From NCBI GenBank assembly GCA_011391695.1, contig JAABQB010000003.1, positions 1-64,000 on the forward strand: DNA of 64,000 nucleotides, written 5' to 3'. The stretch comes from Desulfobacteraceae bacterium. Its GTDB lineage: Bacteria > Desulfobacterota > Desulfobacteria > Desulfobacterales > RPRI01. The translations under genes and the position numbers were made by a program. Shown here one piece after another: positions 41,765 to 51,697 of the stretch. Within the stretch, counting starts at the first letter, position 1. The number at the start of each line of letters is the position of its first letter. The notes under the pieces were generated by a model. It did no database searches. It had not been told where the DNA came from and saw nothing but the letters and a program-made list of their open reading frames with translations.

Positions 41765-43003
41765 ATGGATTCAGCATTAATACCCAAGGGAGTTAAGCGT
41801 TGTCCGACATGGCAGTTTGCCCTGTGGATAGGCGCAGCCGGTGCGGTACTTTTATGGGGCGTTTTTGCCATGCTGCTTTGCTGGTTCAAGGGACTCAACC
41901 AGACCAACATGAATGATTCCTACGGATTTGCATTATGGATCTGGGCCGACCTTGCAGTCATAGCCTTAGGGGGAGGAGCGTTTTTTACGGGATTTCTGAG
42001 ATATATCGTTGGGAAGGATGAACTGAAAAACATAATCAACTATGCTGTTCTTATAGGTTTTATCTGTTACAGTTCCGCTCTTCTCATTCTTGCTATAGAC
42101 ATCGGGCAGCCGCTGAGGGGCTGGTTCATTTTCTGGCATGCAAATGTTCACTCCATGCTGACGGAAGTGGCTTTCTGCCTTACATGCTATTTCGGCGTTC
42201 TTACAATAGAATATGTTCCGCTTATACTTGAAAACCGCCAGATTGACAAGGTTCCCTTCTTTCACAGGCTTGGCCACAACATGCACGAGATAATGGCCGT
42301 TTTCGCGGCGACAGGGGCCTTTCTCTCCTTTTTCCATCAGGGCTCACTTGGTGGAGTGTCAGGAGTTCTTTTCGGACGACCATTCGGTTACAGGGAAGGA
42401 ATATTTATCTGGCCCTGGACATTCTTCCTCTTTACATGGTCAGCTGCCGCCTGCGGGCCCTGTTTTACAATTCTGATAACCAAAATTACCGAAAAGATAA
42501 CAGGGAAAAAGCTTGTAAAGCAGAATGTAATTGAGCTTCTTGCAAAAATTTCCGGCTGGATGATTGGAACATATATAATAGCAAAAATAATTGACACCTG
42601 GTACTGGGCTAAAGTTACAGCTCCTGAAGCCGGATTCAACCTTATGGATTTTTATTCAAACAATCCTTTCTACGGCATATGGATACTTGTGCTTGAGATC
42701 GTTATTTGCGGAGTCGTTCCCGCGATAATACTTATATCTGAAAAAGGGCGAAAAAACCCGGCTGCACTCATGACAGCATTGATTCTCGCGGTCATCGGGC
42801 CGTGCGTCAACCGGTGGGTAATGGTTCTCCAGGTCATGGCTATGCCCGTATTAACATTCGATAACTGGGTAATGTACTATCCGAGCTGGCAGGAAGTTGC
42901 AACCACGATCCTGCCTGTTGCATACGGTGTAATACTTATATCATTGTCGTACCGTTATCTGCCGATATTCCCGCAGGAGCAGGAACTGAATCCGGAGGCT
43001 TAA
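41765..43003 (+). CDS. qrcD: NrfD-like membrane subunit QrcD (menaquinone site)
   Basis: 412-aa NrfD/PsrC family integral membrane protein with about ten helices (for example FALWIGAAGAVLLWGVFAML, FAATGAFLSFFHQGSLGGV and LEIVICGVVPAIILI). It should hold the menaquinone reduction site of Qrc. ATG 41765 has AAGGA 5 bp upstream; a TTG at 41747 gives a longer but unsupported start. It is followed 29 bp later by a small membrane protein that seems to belong to the same operon. Confidence 0.92.
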   Translation: MDSALIPKGVKRCPTWQFALWIGAAGAVLLWGVFAMLLCWFKGLNQTNMNDSYGFALWIWADLAVIALGGGAFFTGFLRYIVGKDELKNIINYAVLIGFICYSSALLILAIDIGQPLRGWFIFWHANVHSMLTEVAFCLTCYFGVLTIEYVPLILENRQIDKVPFFHRLGHNMHEIMAVFAATGAFLSFFHQGSLGGVSGVLFGRPFGYREGIFIWPWTFFLFTWSAAACGPCFTILITKITEKITGKKLVKQNVIELLAKISGWMIGTYIIAKIIDTWYWAKVTAPEAGFNLMDFYSNNPFYGIWILVLEIVICGVVPAIILISEKGRKNPAALMTALILAVIGPCVNRWVMVLQVMAMPVLTFDNWVMYYPSWQEVATTILPVAYGVILISLSYRYLPIFPQEQELNPEA

Positions 43004-43032
43004 AGATATCGGTTTTATTTTGGAGGTAAAAG

Positions 43033-43197
43033 ATGTTCCCTTTTTGTTTTGAATGGATGTGGGATATGTCCCATATGGTCTTTATGGGCGGACTCTGGTA
43101 TGCTCTTACAATTATAGGGCTTGGAATGACGTTCTGTATCGGCAAAGCTTTTTATGATACCTTCCTTGATAAGGGCAAAGATGATCATCACCATTAG
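43033..43197 (+). CDS. 54-aa single-helix membrane protein at the end of the qrc operon
   Basis: ATG 43033 follows GGAGG with ideal spacing, and the frame ends in TAG at 43195-43197. The peptide starts MFPFCFEWMWDMSHMVFMGG, has one hydrophobic helix (ALTIIGLGMTFCIG) and ends in a charged KGKDDHHH tail, so it is probably a single-pass membrane protein. It lies between qrcD and the operon terminator. I do not recognise a named family; position suggests a small accessory subunit of the Qrc complex. Confidence 0.75.
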   Translation: MFPFCFEWMWDMSHMVFMGGLWYALTIIGLGMTFCIGKAFYDTFLDKGKDDHHH

Positions 43198-43218
43198 GAT
43201 GTAAATACCGTTAAATCA

Positions 43219-43260
43219 AAAAGCGCTTGCCCCTTTAATTGACGGGGAAGCGCTTTTTTG
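43219..43260 (+). terminator. Rho-independent terminator of the qrc operon
   Basis: AAGCGCTTGCCCC (43221-43233) pairs with GGGGAAGCGCTT (43244-43255, one unpaired G) and is followed by T residues. Confidence 0.9.
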
Positions 43261-43351
43261 TTTTATAGTAGTTGTCAGAATAATGTTCCGATTGGGGTTA
43301 GTTCAAACGGAATAGATTTATGACATTTAATATAAGAAAACGAGGGGAAGA

Positions 43352-44605
43352 ATGGATAAAATAATTGTTGAAGGCGGATATCCCTTGAAAGGCGAGGTCA
43401 GGATAAGCGGCGCAAAAAATGCTGCGCTTCCCATTCTTATCTCTTCGCTGCTTGCCGACGGTCCCTGCACATATTCGAATGTTCCCGAGTTGAAAGATAT
43501 CGAGAGCACAAAGGAGCTTTTGATAAACCACGGCGCAAGAATAGAAACGAATGAACACACTGTAAAAATCGATGCCGGGGGGCTCAATAACTCTGAGGCT
43601 CCGTATGATCTCGTAAGAAAAATGAGGGCGTCGATCCTGGTTCTGGGGCCTCTTGTTGCCAGGCTGAAAAAAGCAAGGGTTTCACTTCCGGGCGGATGCT
43701 CGATCGGCGCACGTCCCATTAATCTGCATTTAAAGGGCCTTGCAGCGTTGGGAGCGAAAGTTGAACTGGTGCACGGATATGTTGAAGCAAGCGCTAAAGC
43801 CTTAAGAGGCGCAGAAATATTTTTCGATACGGTTACAGTAACGGGAACTGAAAACCTTATGATGGCCGCAGTGCTTGCCGAGGGAACTACCATTCTTCGC
43901 AATGCGGCAAGGGAGCCGGAGGTGATTGCCCTTGCCGATGTTCTGAATAAAATGGGTGCAAAAATAGAAGGTACAGGCACATCGGTGTTGAAAATAACAG
44001 GCGTTCCTTCACTTGACCCCGTATCCGTATCCATTATACCAGACAGAATAGAGACCGGCACATTCATGGTGTCTGCGGCCATTTCCGGAGGAGACATAAA
44101 GATATCAGACTGTGAACCATCCCATCTTGAATCTGTTATTCACAAGCTGAGGCTGACCGGCTCTGATGTCAAAATCGAAGGAAACAGTATTAGTGTGAGA
44201 GGAGGAGATAAAATCACAAGTACTGATATAAAGACAATGCCGTATCCGGGATTTCCCACGGACATGCAGGCCCAGTTCATGGTGCTGCTCTCCGTTGCGA
44301 AGGGTTTCAGCGTAATATCGGAAACTATTTTCGAAAACAGGTTCATGCACGTAAGCGAACTGAAGAGGCTCGGAGCGGATATCAAGGTCTCGGGAAACAC
44401 GGCCATGATTACAGGTGTTCCGGTACTGATGGGAGCTCCCGTGATGGCAACGGATCTGCGGGCGAGCGCATCCCTGATACTTGCGGGTCTTGCCGCCTCA
44501 GGAACAACAGAGATAAGCCGTGTGTACCATCTTGACCGGGGATACGAGGCTATTGAGAAAAAATTCGCATCCCTCGGGGCAAAGATAAAAAGAGTGAAAG
44601 CATAA
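43352..44605 (+). CDS. murA: UDP-N-acetylglucosamine 1-carboxyvinyltransferase
   Basis: First committed step of peptidoglycan precursor synthesis. The 417-aa EPSP-synthase-like fold begins [20 protein letters not shown]; the active-site loop [12 protein letters not shown] contains the Cys that is alkylated by fosfomycin, so a fosfomycin-sensitive type is expected. [27 protein letters not shown] and [13 protein letters not shown] are further family motifs. The gene is monocistronic, with GAGGGGAAG upstream of the ATG. Confidence 0.97.
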   Translation: MDKIIVEGGYPLKGEVRISGAKNAALPILISSLLADGPCTYSNVPELKDIESTKELLINHGARIETNEHTVKIDAGGLNNSEAPYDLVRKMRASILVLGPLVARLKKARVSLPGGCSIGARPINLHLKGLAALGAKVELVHGYVEASAKALRGAEIFFDTVTVTGTENLMMAAVLAEGTTILRNAAREPEVIALADVLNKMGAKIEGTGTSVLKITGVPSLDPVSVSIIPDRIETGTFMVSAAISGGDIKISDCEPSHLESVIHKLRLTGSDVKIEGNSISVRGGDKITSTDIKTMPYPGFPTDMQAQFMVLLSVAKGFSVISETIFENRFMHVSELKRLGADIKVSGNTAMITGVPVLMGAPVMATDLRASASLILAGLAASGTTEISRVYHLDRGYEAIEKKFASLGAKIKRVKA

Positions 44606-44782
44606 ATTAGGACGCCGATATCCGCAGATGTTAAGTAAAAAGGTTTCAAGGATTCAAGGATTCGATGGGTCAAGTGAAGGTTGAAAAACAGCCTACGGTC
44701 TAAAAGTCTTCAGTCCGAACTTCTGCGTTCATCTGTGTCCCCAAGAGAAGTTTCTATACTTATGCAACCGAAAGGTTGACGG

Positions 44783-47281
44783 ATGATCAGCGATATCTAC
44801 TTTCGACCTCTGATTCCTCTCCTCTTGTCCATGATTGCAGGCCTTTCATGCGGCCTATGGTTTCCATGGCACAGCGTGTGGGCATATCTGTCAATTACCT
44901 GCTGCGCCGGTATTCTGATCATCAGGATAATCAGAAATAAGACGGCAACCTTTTTACCTTTATTCCTCTTTTTCTCTCTCGGGTATCTGTCTATTCAACC
45001 CTGGTTTCCTGAAACATTCCCTCACAATCATATCTCCCGCTATACAGACACAGGTCCTGTCGACATATCAGGTCATGTGACCGAAAGCCCGGAAATAAGG
45101 AATAACAGACTGGCTTTTGAACTGTCGGCACAAACTGTCGGCATTGACGGGAAAATCGTTCCTGTTTCAGGCAAGATCAATGTCAGGGTTTTAAACGACA
45201 TCCCTGATATATCAGCAGGTGACATGCTCTTTTTCAAAAGCGGGATCAGATCCATAAGAAATTTTAACAACCAGGGAGGATTTGATTATAAAAGACACAT
45301 GGTATTTAAGGGCATATCGGGTACGGCGTATGTTGCGGGGGATGAGATCAGGATTGAAAAAAATGATGCAATTCTGAACATGAAATGGCTGATAGGATAT
45401 GCGCGTGATAAATTTTCGGTTATGATAGACAGCGCTGCCTCAGCCGGCGAAGCAGGAGTATTAAAAGCTCTGTTAATAGGAGACCAGAATTTTATTTCTC
45501 CTGAAGTCAGGGAGAATTTTAACCGCACGGGAACCAGCCATGTCCTTGCTATTTCAGGGCTTCATATAGGAATTGTCGCAACAGTCTCATTCCTGTTATT
45601 CAAAAAACTTCTTTCTTTTTTTAATTTGTTTCTCTGGAACGCATGGACAAGAAAAGGAGCGGCGATTCTCTCTCTTATACCTGTGATGATATACGGGCTT
45701 CTTGCCGGCATGTCGCCTTCAACCCAGAGGGCGGTAATCATGGTTTCGGTTTTTCTTTTGAGCTTTTTAATTGAGAAGGAGCATGACATAATAAATACTC
45801 TTGCCGTTGCTGCAATGCTGATTATTGCTCTTCATCCCCCCTCTCTTTTTCTGATATCTTTCCAGCTCTCCTTTTTATCAGTTTTATTTATTATTCTCGG
45901 TATGGAACAGACGCTATACAGGGCAAATAAACAGATTGATGCAGATAATGGGTGGCGGCACAGGATGCAGAAAAAGACCGCCGCATTTTTTCTTGTTTCA
46001 TTTTTTGCCACAATCGGAACATACCCGGTTGTCATGTACTATTTCAATCAGGTTTCACTCGTCGGGCTGGCTGCAAACTGCATTGTCGTTCCGTTAACAG
46101 GGTTTGCCGTTGTGCCGGCCGGACTTCTATCTTTTCTTATATATCCCATCAGCAGCGTAGCTTCAGTATGGCTTATGAAGACCTGCTCCGTAATTTTAGG
46201 AATTTCACTTGAATTTATAAATTATTTTGCAAAACTGCCTTTTGCCGCTATTAAGACCGTGACTCCATCCTTTTTTGAAATAACCTGGTACTATTTGTTG
46301 CTGGGCACTCTTTTTTTTATTTTAAAGGGAAAAACCGGGAAAATTGGAAGAGAGAAAGAAGGAAGCGTTTTTGAACGGATTAAACGGAGAGCACCGTTAA
46401 TTGCCATAGTGCTTTTAATAATTGCCGCTTTTGCGGATACGTGGTACTGGCTTGATAAGAGGTTTCTGCAGAAAGATCTTAAAGTCACGGTCATTGATGT
46501 CGGGCAGGGAACTTCCGCACTTCTTGAGCTTCCGTGGGGCTATAATGTTCTTGTTGACGGAGGCGGATTTTCTGATAATTCAATATTTGATGTCGGAGAA
46601 AAAATAACAGCTCCTTTTTTGTGGCGCAAAAAGATAAAGAGTGTGGATACTCTTGTTCTTTCACACCCGGACAGCGATCATTTGAACGGCCTTTTGTATA
46701 TTGCGGAAAATTTCAACGTAAAGGAGATCTGGTCAAACGGAGAAGCAGAGGACAGCCTCGGATACAAAAGATTGCTTGAGATCATTAAAAAGAAAAATAT
46801 CAGGATGGAAGAATTTAGAGAGATAAAAAGGGATAGAACTATAAACGGAACCATGTTTAAAATTCTTTATCCTGAATCAGATTTTAAAGAAAAAAAAGAA
46901 AAATGGAGAAAAGGGGATAACAGCTCCCTTGTTTTGAAAACCGTATTCGGGTCAAAGTCATTTCTTTTTACGGGAGACATCAAGGCAAAAGGAGAATACG
47001 ACCTTGTTAAGACAGCCGGCAGCTCCTTAAAGAGCACAGTCCTTGTTGTGCCGCACCATGGAAGCAAATCATCCAGCACTGATAATTTTATTGACAAGGT
47101 TGATCCTGAGATTGCGATCATACCGGTCGGGTGGAAAAACAGGTATAAATTTCCTCATCCCGGAGTACTTGAAAGATATAAATCGAGAAGGTGCAGGATA
47201 TTGCGCACCGATGAAAATGGCGCCGTTATGATGTCAACGGACGGAAAGACACTTACGGTTACACCAACAATTGTTAATTGA
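44783..47281 (+). CDS. comEC: ComEC/Rec2 family DNA internalization protein
   Basis: 832-aa inner-membrane DNA uptake channel. It has an N-terminal OB-like DUF4131 domain with two helices, a central competence domain with many helices (SHVLAISGLHIGIVATVSFL is the diagnostic motif) and a C-terminal metallo-beta-lactamase-like domain (IDVGQGTSALLEL, LSHPDSDHLNG, LFTGDIKAKGE and VVPHHGSKSS). All domains are full length, so the protein may be active. No comEA or pilus genes are in the window. The start at ATG 44783 is weakly supported by GGTTGACGG. Confidence 0.93.
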   Translation: MISDIYFRPLIPLLLSMIAGLSCGLWFPWHSVWAYLSITCCAGILIIRIIRNKTATFLPLFLFFSLGYLSIQPWFPETFPHNHISRYTDTGPVDISGHVTESPEIRNNRLAFELSAQTVGIDGKIVPVSGKINVRVLNDIPDISAGDMLFFKSGIRSIRNFNNQGGFDYKRHMVFKGISGTAYVAGDEIRIEKNDAILNMKWLIGYARDKFSVMIDSAASAGEAGVLKALLIGDQNFISPEVRENFNRTGTSHVLAISGLHIGIVATVSFLLFKKLLSFFNLFLWNAWTRKGAAILSLIPVMIYGLLAGMSPSTQRAVIMVSVFLLSFLIEKEHDIINTLAVAAMLIIALHPPSLFLISFQLSFLSVLFIILGMEQTLYRANKQIDADNGWRHRMQKKTAAFFLVSFFATIGTYPVVMYYFNQVSLVGLAANCIVVPLTGFAVVPAGLLSFLIYPISSVASVWLMKTCSVILGISLEFINYFAKLPFAAIKTVTPSFFEITWYYLLLGTLFFILKGKTGKIGREKEGSVFERIKRRAPLIAIVLLIIAAFADTWYWLDKRFLQKDLKVTVIDVGQGTSALLELPWGYNVLVDGGGFSDNSIFDVGEKITAPFLWRKKIKSVDTLVLSHPDSDHLNGLLYIAENFNVKEIWSNGEAEDSLGYKRLLEIIKKKNIRMEEFREIKRDRTINGTMFKILYPESDFKEKKEKWRKGDNSSLVLKTVFGSKSFLFTGDIKAKGEYDLVKTAGSSLKSTVLVVPHHGSKSSSTDNFIDKVDPEIAIIPVGWKNRYKFPHPGVLERYKSRRCRILRTDENGAVMMSTDGKTLTVTPTIVN

Positions 47282-47293
47282 AAATAACTGCTT

Positions 47294-47380
47294 ATGGTTT
47301 ATAGGCTGAAGCTTTTTAGGCTATAGGCGTTTAGGCTATAATTTTAGCTAACACCCTTCAGCCTACAGCCTAAACAACCC
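47294..47380. repeat. palindromic AGGCT/AGCCT repeat block
   Basis: Units TTATAGGCTGAAG, TTTAGGCTATAGG and TTTAGGCTATA are mirrored by CTTCAGCCTACAGCCTAAAC around an AT centre. RNA would form a long imperfect hairpin between comEC and the DUF2400 gene. Confidence 0.6.
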
Positions 47381-47443
47381 GAGTTGTATTTAAAATCTCT
47401 GGTATTGGCGTTCATCTGCATTTCTAAAGGGAACCTCTATATT

Positions 47444-48307
47444 GTGAACATAAAAAAGAATCTTGATAAGCTTTACATCAAATATAATAAAAAAGAATAT
47501 GTTCATCCCGACCCGCTCGAGTTTCTATACAATTACCGGGATATAAAGGATCGTGAAATCGCAGGCTTCGTAGCTTCTTCACTTGCGTACGGAAGGGTTG
47601 CCCAGATCCTTAACAGCGTTTCAGGAGTTCTGGATAAAATGGGTTCTTCTCCCTACGCGTTTCTTAAGAACTCGACATTATCCTCATTGAAAAAAACATG
47701 CGTCGGATTTAAACACAGATTTGCAGCGGATGAAAATTTATATGCAATGTTAAGCGGTATAAAACATGTTCTGGAGGAATACGGATCTTTATACGCATGC
47801 TTTTTAAAGGGAGTCGGCAAAAGAGAAGAAACGGTTTTAAACGGCCTGGAATATTTTACGGGGAAGATGATTTCAGGCTGCTGCGGCAAGCCCGGGCATC
47901 TTATCCCTATTGTCACAAAGGGGAGCGCATGCAAGCGGCTTAATCTTTATTTGCGCTGGATGGTCAGAAAGGATGATGTCGATCCCGGTGGCTGGGAGAA
48001 AATTCCGCCCTCCATGCTCATTATCCCTCTTGATGTCCATATGCACAGAATAAGCCGTTTAATAGGATTTACGGAGAGAAAACAAGCTGATATGAGCACG
48101 GCTCTTGAGATAACATCCTGTTTCAGGAAGCTTGCGCCTGAAGATCCCGTCAAATATGATTTCGCATTAACCCGTTTCGGAATAAGATCCGACATGAGCA
48201 TTGACGATTTATTAACGAGCATCCGCAGAGAGGGGATTAATCGTCTGCCTCAGGTGGACCGGTGCGGGCGGACATCAATGATTTTCAGATCAGGCATACA
48301 AGGATAA
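47444..48307 (+). CDS. TIGR02757/DUF2400 family protein
   Basis: 287-aa conserved bacterial protein of unknown function. Family features are [21 protein letters not shown] with [15 protein letters not shown] at the N-terminus, and [31 protein letters not shown] and [16 protein letters not shown] near the end; the last group resembles a helix-hairpin DNA-glycosylase-like fold. A GTG start at 47444 is used because sequence before it lacks conservation, though its ribosome binding site is distant. The 3-prime end overlaps the small SEC-C gene in another frame. Confidence 0.85.
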   Translation: MNIKKNLDKLYIKYNKKEYVHPDPLEFLYNYRDIKDREIAGFVASSLAYGRVAQILNSVSGVLDKMGSSPYAFLKNSTLSSLKKTCVGFKHRFAADENLYAMLSGIKHVLEEYGSLYACFLKGVGKREETVLNGLEYFTGKMISGCCGKPGHLIPIVTKGSACKRLNLYLRWMVRKDDVDPGGWEKIPPSMLIIPLDVHMHRISRLIGFTERKQADMSTALEITSCFRKLAPEDPVKYDFALTRFGIRSDMSIDDLLTSIRREGINRLPQVDRCGRTSMIFRSGIQG

Positions 48308-48387
48308 AGATTATTCCCAAAGCCGGACGGAACGATAACTGCCCTTGCGGAAGCGGCAGGAAATACAAAAAATGTTGCGGGGCATAA
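48262..48387 (+). CDS. 41-aa SEC-C motif mini-protein
   Basis: A GTG start with AGGTGG just upstream opens a +1-shifted frame inside the end of the DUF2400 gene. The last residues [19 protein letters not shown] form a complete SEC-C zinc-binding motif (CxC...CC), as at the C-terminus of SecA. Either this is a translationally coupled small protein or a frameshift has separated it from the upstream protein. The GC-rich conserved motif makes real coding likely, but the start is uncertain. Confidence 0.6.
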   Translation: MRADINDFQIRHTRIKIIPKAGRNDNCPCGSGRKYKKCCGA

Positions 48388-48416
48388 ATTGCTGTGGGTG
48401 GTGTGACTGCGATCTC

Positions 48417-50180
48417 TTATTGAAGGTTTTCGAGTATCTCCCAGCGAAGATAGTTCGCCTCGATATCCTGTTCCACTTCCGTGAGGCGTTTTTTTAGCGC
48501 TGAAACCTCATCTCCGCTCTTTTTGTAGAAGAAAGGATCGGACATGGCAGCGTGGAGAGCTTTCTGCTCCGATTCAAGTTCCTCGATCCTGCGGGGGAGT
48601 CCCGAGAGTTCCCGCGATTGCTTAAACCCGAGCTTCCCCGGCTTTGTTGATGGTGAGGATTGCCGGGTTTTTCCGGCCTCTTTTTTTTCAGGCGGTGTCT
48701 GAGCGGGTTGGGGCCTTTGAAGAAGCCAATCATCATATCCTCCGGCGTACTCGGTAACAAGCCCGCGGCCTTCAAATACAATTGTGCTGGTTACAACATT
48801 ATTTAAAAAAGCCCGGTCATGGCTGACCAGCAGAAGGGTCCCTTTATAATCGAACAGAAGCTCCTCAAGAAGTTCCAGCGTTTCGGCATCCAGATCGTTT
48901 GTTGGTTCGTCGAGTACCAGGAGATTGGCCGGTCTGGCGAAGAGTCTGGCAAGCAGCAGTCTGTTGCGTTCTCCGCCTGAAAGAACATGAACCGGCAGGC
49001 GGCATCTTTCCGGGGAAAAGAGAAAATCCTGCAGATGGCTTATCACATGGCGTTTCTGGCCGTTGAAAACGATAAAATCGTTACCCTCTCCGATGTTTTG
49101 AACCGCGGTTTTCTGATCGTCCAACTGGGCTCTGAGCTGGTCAAAATAGGCTACCTGAAGCTGGGTGCCGTGACGCACGGAACCATTGTCAGGAGTGATT
49201 TCGTTTAACAGGATATTTAGCAGTGTTGTCTTGCCTGCGCCATTGGGGCCGATGATGCCAACTTTGTCTCCGCGCATTATTGTGGTGGAAAAGTCCCGGA
49301 TAATTGAAGTTTGTCCGTAGGAATGGCTTATCGCCTCGGCCTCGACAACCAATCGTCCACTCCTTTCCGCCTTCTGGAGCTCCAACCGGACATTACCTGT
49401 CTTTGTTCGGCGGGCCAGGGCTTCCGCGCGCAAGTTCTGCAGGGCACGGACGCGACCTTCGTTGCGTGTGCGGCGGGCCTTGACGCCCTGCCTGATCCAG
49501 ACCTCTTCCTGGGAGAGTTTTTTATCGAACACCTTTTTCTGCTGCTCTTCTGCTTCAAATGCAGCCTCTCTGCGTTTCAGATAGGTATCATAGTCGCAGT
49601 CATAGGAAGTCAGGCGCCCCCTGTCCAGCTCAATAATACGTGTGGCTATCCGTTTTAAGAAAGCCCGGTCATGGGTAATGAAAAGCAGGGTCTTTACATA
49701 ACGCAGGATATATTCCTCCATCCAGAGGATGGCATCGATATCGAGATGGTTTGTGGGTTCATCCAGCAAAAGCAGGCCTGGTTCCCGGGCCAGGGCACGG
49801 GCAAAAAGGGTTCGCCGCTTCATGCCTGCGGAAAGGTCGGCGAACCTGCTTTCAGGATCAAGACCGGTCCTTGACAAAGTGCTTTCCACCGCATTCCCCT
49901 TTTCACCGAGACCCTTGGCTACCACCTCGAAGATCGTGCCGTCTGATCCGTGAGACACCTCCTGTTCCATGTCTGCAATAGTGATGCCCTGCTGACGCCA
50001 GATATCGCCGCTGTCGGGCAGAATGGATCCGCATAGAAGCTTTAGCAGGGAAGACTTGCCCACGCCGTTTCGGCCCAGCAGGCAGATACGCTGCCCTTTT
50101 TCGATTTGAAGATTAATATTGTCGAGCAGGGGAGCGTCACCAAATCCCCAGCATACGTCACGCACAGCGATCAAAGACAT
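48417..50180 (-). CDS. uup: ABC-F family ATPase (Uup type)
   Basis: 587-aa soluble duplicated ABC ATPase of the ABC-F family, acting on ribosomes or branched DNA. The first cassette has LLGRNGVGKSSLLKLL, DLSAGMKRRTLFA and LLLLDEPTNHLDID; the second has IIGPNGAGKTTLLNIL, LSGGERNRLLLARL and LLVLDEPTNDLD. The linker carries ABC-F basic helices, and a C-terminal coiled coil (LPRRIEELESEQKALHAAM) indicates Uup. There is no membrane domain. It is monocistronic and convergent with the DUF2400/SEC-C genes. Confidence 0.94.
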   Translation of the reverse strand: MSLIAVRDVCWGFGDAPLLDNINLQIEKGQRICLLGRNGVGKSSLLKLLCGSILPDSGDIWRQQGITIADMEQEVSHGSDGTIFEVVAKGLGEKGNAVESTLSRTGLDPESRFADLSAGMKRRTLFARALAREPGLLLLDEPTNHLDIDAILWMEEYILRYVKTLLFITHDRAFLKRIATRIIELDRGRLTSYDCDYDTYLKRREAAFEAEEQQKKVFDKKLSQEEVWIRQGVKARRTRNEGRVRALQNLRAEALARRTKTGNVRLELQKAERSGRLVVEAEAISHSYGQTSIIRDFSTTIMRGDKVGIIGPNGAGKTTLLNILLNEITPDNGSVRHGTQLQVAYFDQLRAQLDDQKTAVQNIGEGNDFIVFNGQKRHVISHLQDFLFSPERCRLPVHVLSGGERNRLLLARLFARPANLLVLDEPTNDLDAETLELLEELLFDYKGTLLLVSHDRAFLNNVVTSTIVFEGRGLVTEYAGGYDDWLLQRPQPAQTPPEKKEAGKTRQSSPSTKPGKLGFKQSRELSGLPRRIEELESEQKALHAAMSDPFFYKKSGDEVSALKKRLTEVEQDIEANYLRWEILENLQ

Positions 50181-50283
50181 AATTATCCATTGGGAGAAAG
50201 GGGTCCAGGATTCCAGGGTTCAAGGGTTCAAGTGTTTTTCACTCGAATTATAGAAACCTTTTATCCTCGAATCCTGCATTGCA

Positions 50284-50895
50284 TTATCTAATCAGTTTCG
50301 CGGTAATTTCCGCGACATGCTTTCCCTGGAACCGGGCGGCGTTCAATTCGTTTTCACTGGGCATTCTTTCACCTTTCCCGCCGGCAATCGTTGAGGCTCC
50401 GTATGGAGAGCCGCCTGTGATTTCATCAATGCGCATCTGTCCGGCAAAGGAATAGGGCAATCCTACAACTATCATACCATGATGCAGAAGAGTTATATGA
50501 AAACTGAGAATTGTCGATTCCTGGCCGCCGTGCTGCGTCGCGCTGCTTGTAAAGACGCTTCCCACTTTTCCGACGAGCGCCCCTTTTGCCCAGAGTCCTC
50601 CGGTCCCGTCAAGAAACTGGCGCATTTGTCCGCACATATTTCCAAAGCGTGTTGGGGTGCCAAATATTATGGCATCTGCCCCGGCAAGATCATCAACCTT
50701 GCAGATCGGAATACCGGCGAAACTTTTCTGGACATCCAATGCTCCCATTTTCTCAAGGACATCTTCAGGTAAAGTGTCCGGGACTCGGCACAGATAAACA
50801 TCGGCTCCCTTTACCTGCTCTGCACCCTCTTTAATGGCCTCAGCCATTTTCTCAACATGACCATAAAGCGAATAGTAAGCGACTAAAATCTTCAT
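50284..50895 (-). CDS. NAD(P)H:quinone oxidoreductase, WrbA type flavodoxin-like
   Basis: 203-aa FMN protein of the WrbA family. The FMN phosphate loop is [17 protein letters not shown] at the N-terminus, followed by [25 protein letters not shown] and [19 protein letters not shown], all typical of Wrb[13 protein letters not shown] near the end completes the site. It likely reduces quinones by two electrons for protection from oxygen or redox stress. It is 22 bp from the end of the SagB-like gene and could share its transcript. Confidence 0.92.
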   Translation of the reverse strand: MKILVAYYSLYGHVEKMAEAIKEGAEQVKGADVYLCRVPDTLPEDVLEKMGALDVQKSFAGIPICKVDDLAGADAIIFGTPTRFGNMCGQMRQFLDGTGGLWAKGALVGKVGSVFTSSATQHGGQESTILSFHITLLHHGMIVVGLPYSFAGQMRIDEITGGSPYGASTIAGGKGERMPSENELNAARFQGKHVAEITAKLIR

Positions 50896-50917
50896 TTGTA
50901 AACCTCCATTTTCAAGT

Positions 50918-51697
50918 TTAATCCAAACTCTCCATCTTATTCTTTACTTTTCCTACAGGGGCAAGATAAATGGTAAATTCATCCATGCCGTCGATCCTCA
51001 GCAATCTGTCCATTGCTTCCTGATCATAAGCAGCGACAGCACATGTTCCGGCACTTATGGCTTCGCAGGCAAGGTAAAGATTCTGACAGACATGACCGGC
51101 GTCAATAGCAATCACTTTATGCGCCGCAAGATCATATCTCCATTCCATTCTGTAGGGTATGGCAGTCCATACGAATGTTACGGCGGCATTCCCCGGATAT
51201 GGCTGACTGTAAGCAGCTTCCACAATCTTCTCTTTAAGCCGATCTTCAGTAAATTCGAAAAGAAGCCGGTGAGCCAGTGGCAGGTAGCGATATACACCTG
51301 GCTGCAAACCCTCAATGTTCAGAACGCAAAGATAGGTTTCGAGGGCATGGCGGCATCCTGCAGAAGGGACGATTCTATATGCATGTCCGCGATCAACCAT
51401 ATGGCGTATGCCCTGCGTTGCCCAGAGAAGAAAAGAAAGCTCTTCCAATGTAAGGGGCTTCTTTAAGAAGGCTCTGCGGCTTTTGCGGTTTTTAATCGCG
51501 TCCGAAAGTCTTATATCAGGGATATATTTTAATGTGTCAGGCTTTGGAAGCTCTGTTATTATGGCATCGTCAGCAAAAGGTTTTTCAATCGGCGGCGGTT
51601 CGATACCTCTGTTTTGATGGGTCTTCGAGAAATCGATATGCTTCCGGATAGTATCCTTTAGAAAGTATCTGTATTGTTGCATTATAGAGTTTTTCAT
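50918..51697 (-). CDS. SagB/ThcOx-type nitroreductase-family oxidoreductase
   Basis: 259-aa FMN-dependent oxidoreductase of the SagB/ThcOx class: [19 protein letters not shown] is the FMN-binding start, [10 protein letters not shown] and [21 protein letters not shown] are diagnostic, and [19 protein letters not shown] is the late helix. Such stand-alone proteins occur outside thiazole-peptide clusters; no azole cyclodehydratase is present here. The start overlaps the end of the LolA-like gene by 4 bp, so it belongs to the operon of the exporter below. Confidence 0.88.
   Translation of the reverse strand: MKNSIMQQYRYFLKDTIRKHIDFSKTHQNRGIEPPPIEKPFADDAIITELPKPDTLKYIPDIRLSDAIKNRKSRRAFLKKPLTLEELSFLLWATQGIRHMVDRGHAYRIVPSAGCRHALETYLCVLNIEGLQPGVYRYLPLAHRLLFEFTEDRLKEKIVEAAYSQPYPGNAAVTFVWTAIPYRMEWRYDLAAHKVIAIDAGHVCQNLYLACEAISAGTCAVAAYDQEAMDRLLRIDGMDEFTIYLAPVGKVKNKMESLD

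Noticed and set aside
50191-50277. Possible small gene between uup and wrbA
   Set aside because: The stretch is made of GGGTTCAAGGGTTCAAGTG-type repeat units similar to those near 44641 and 8178.
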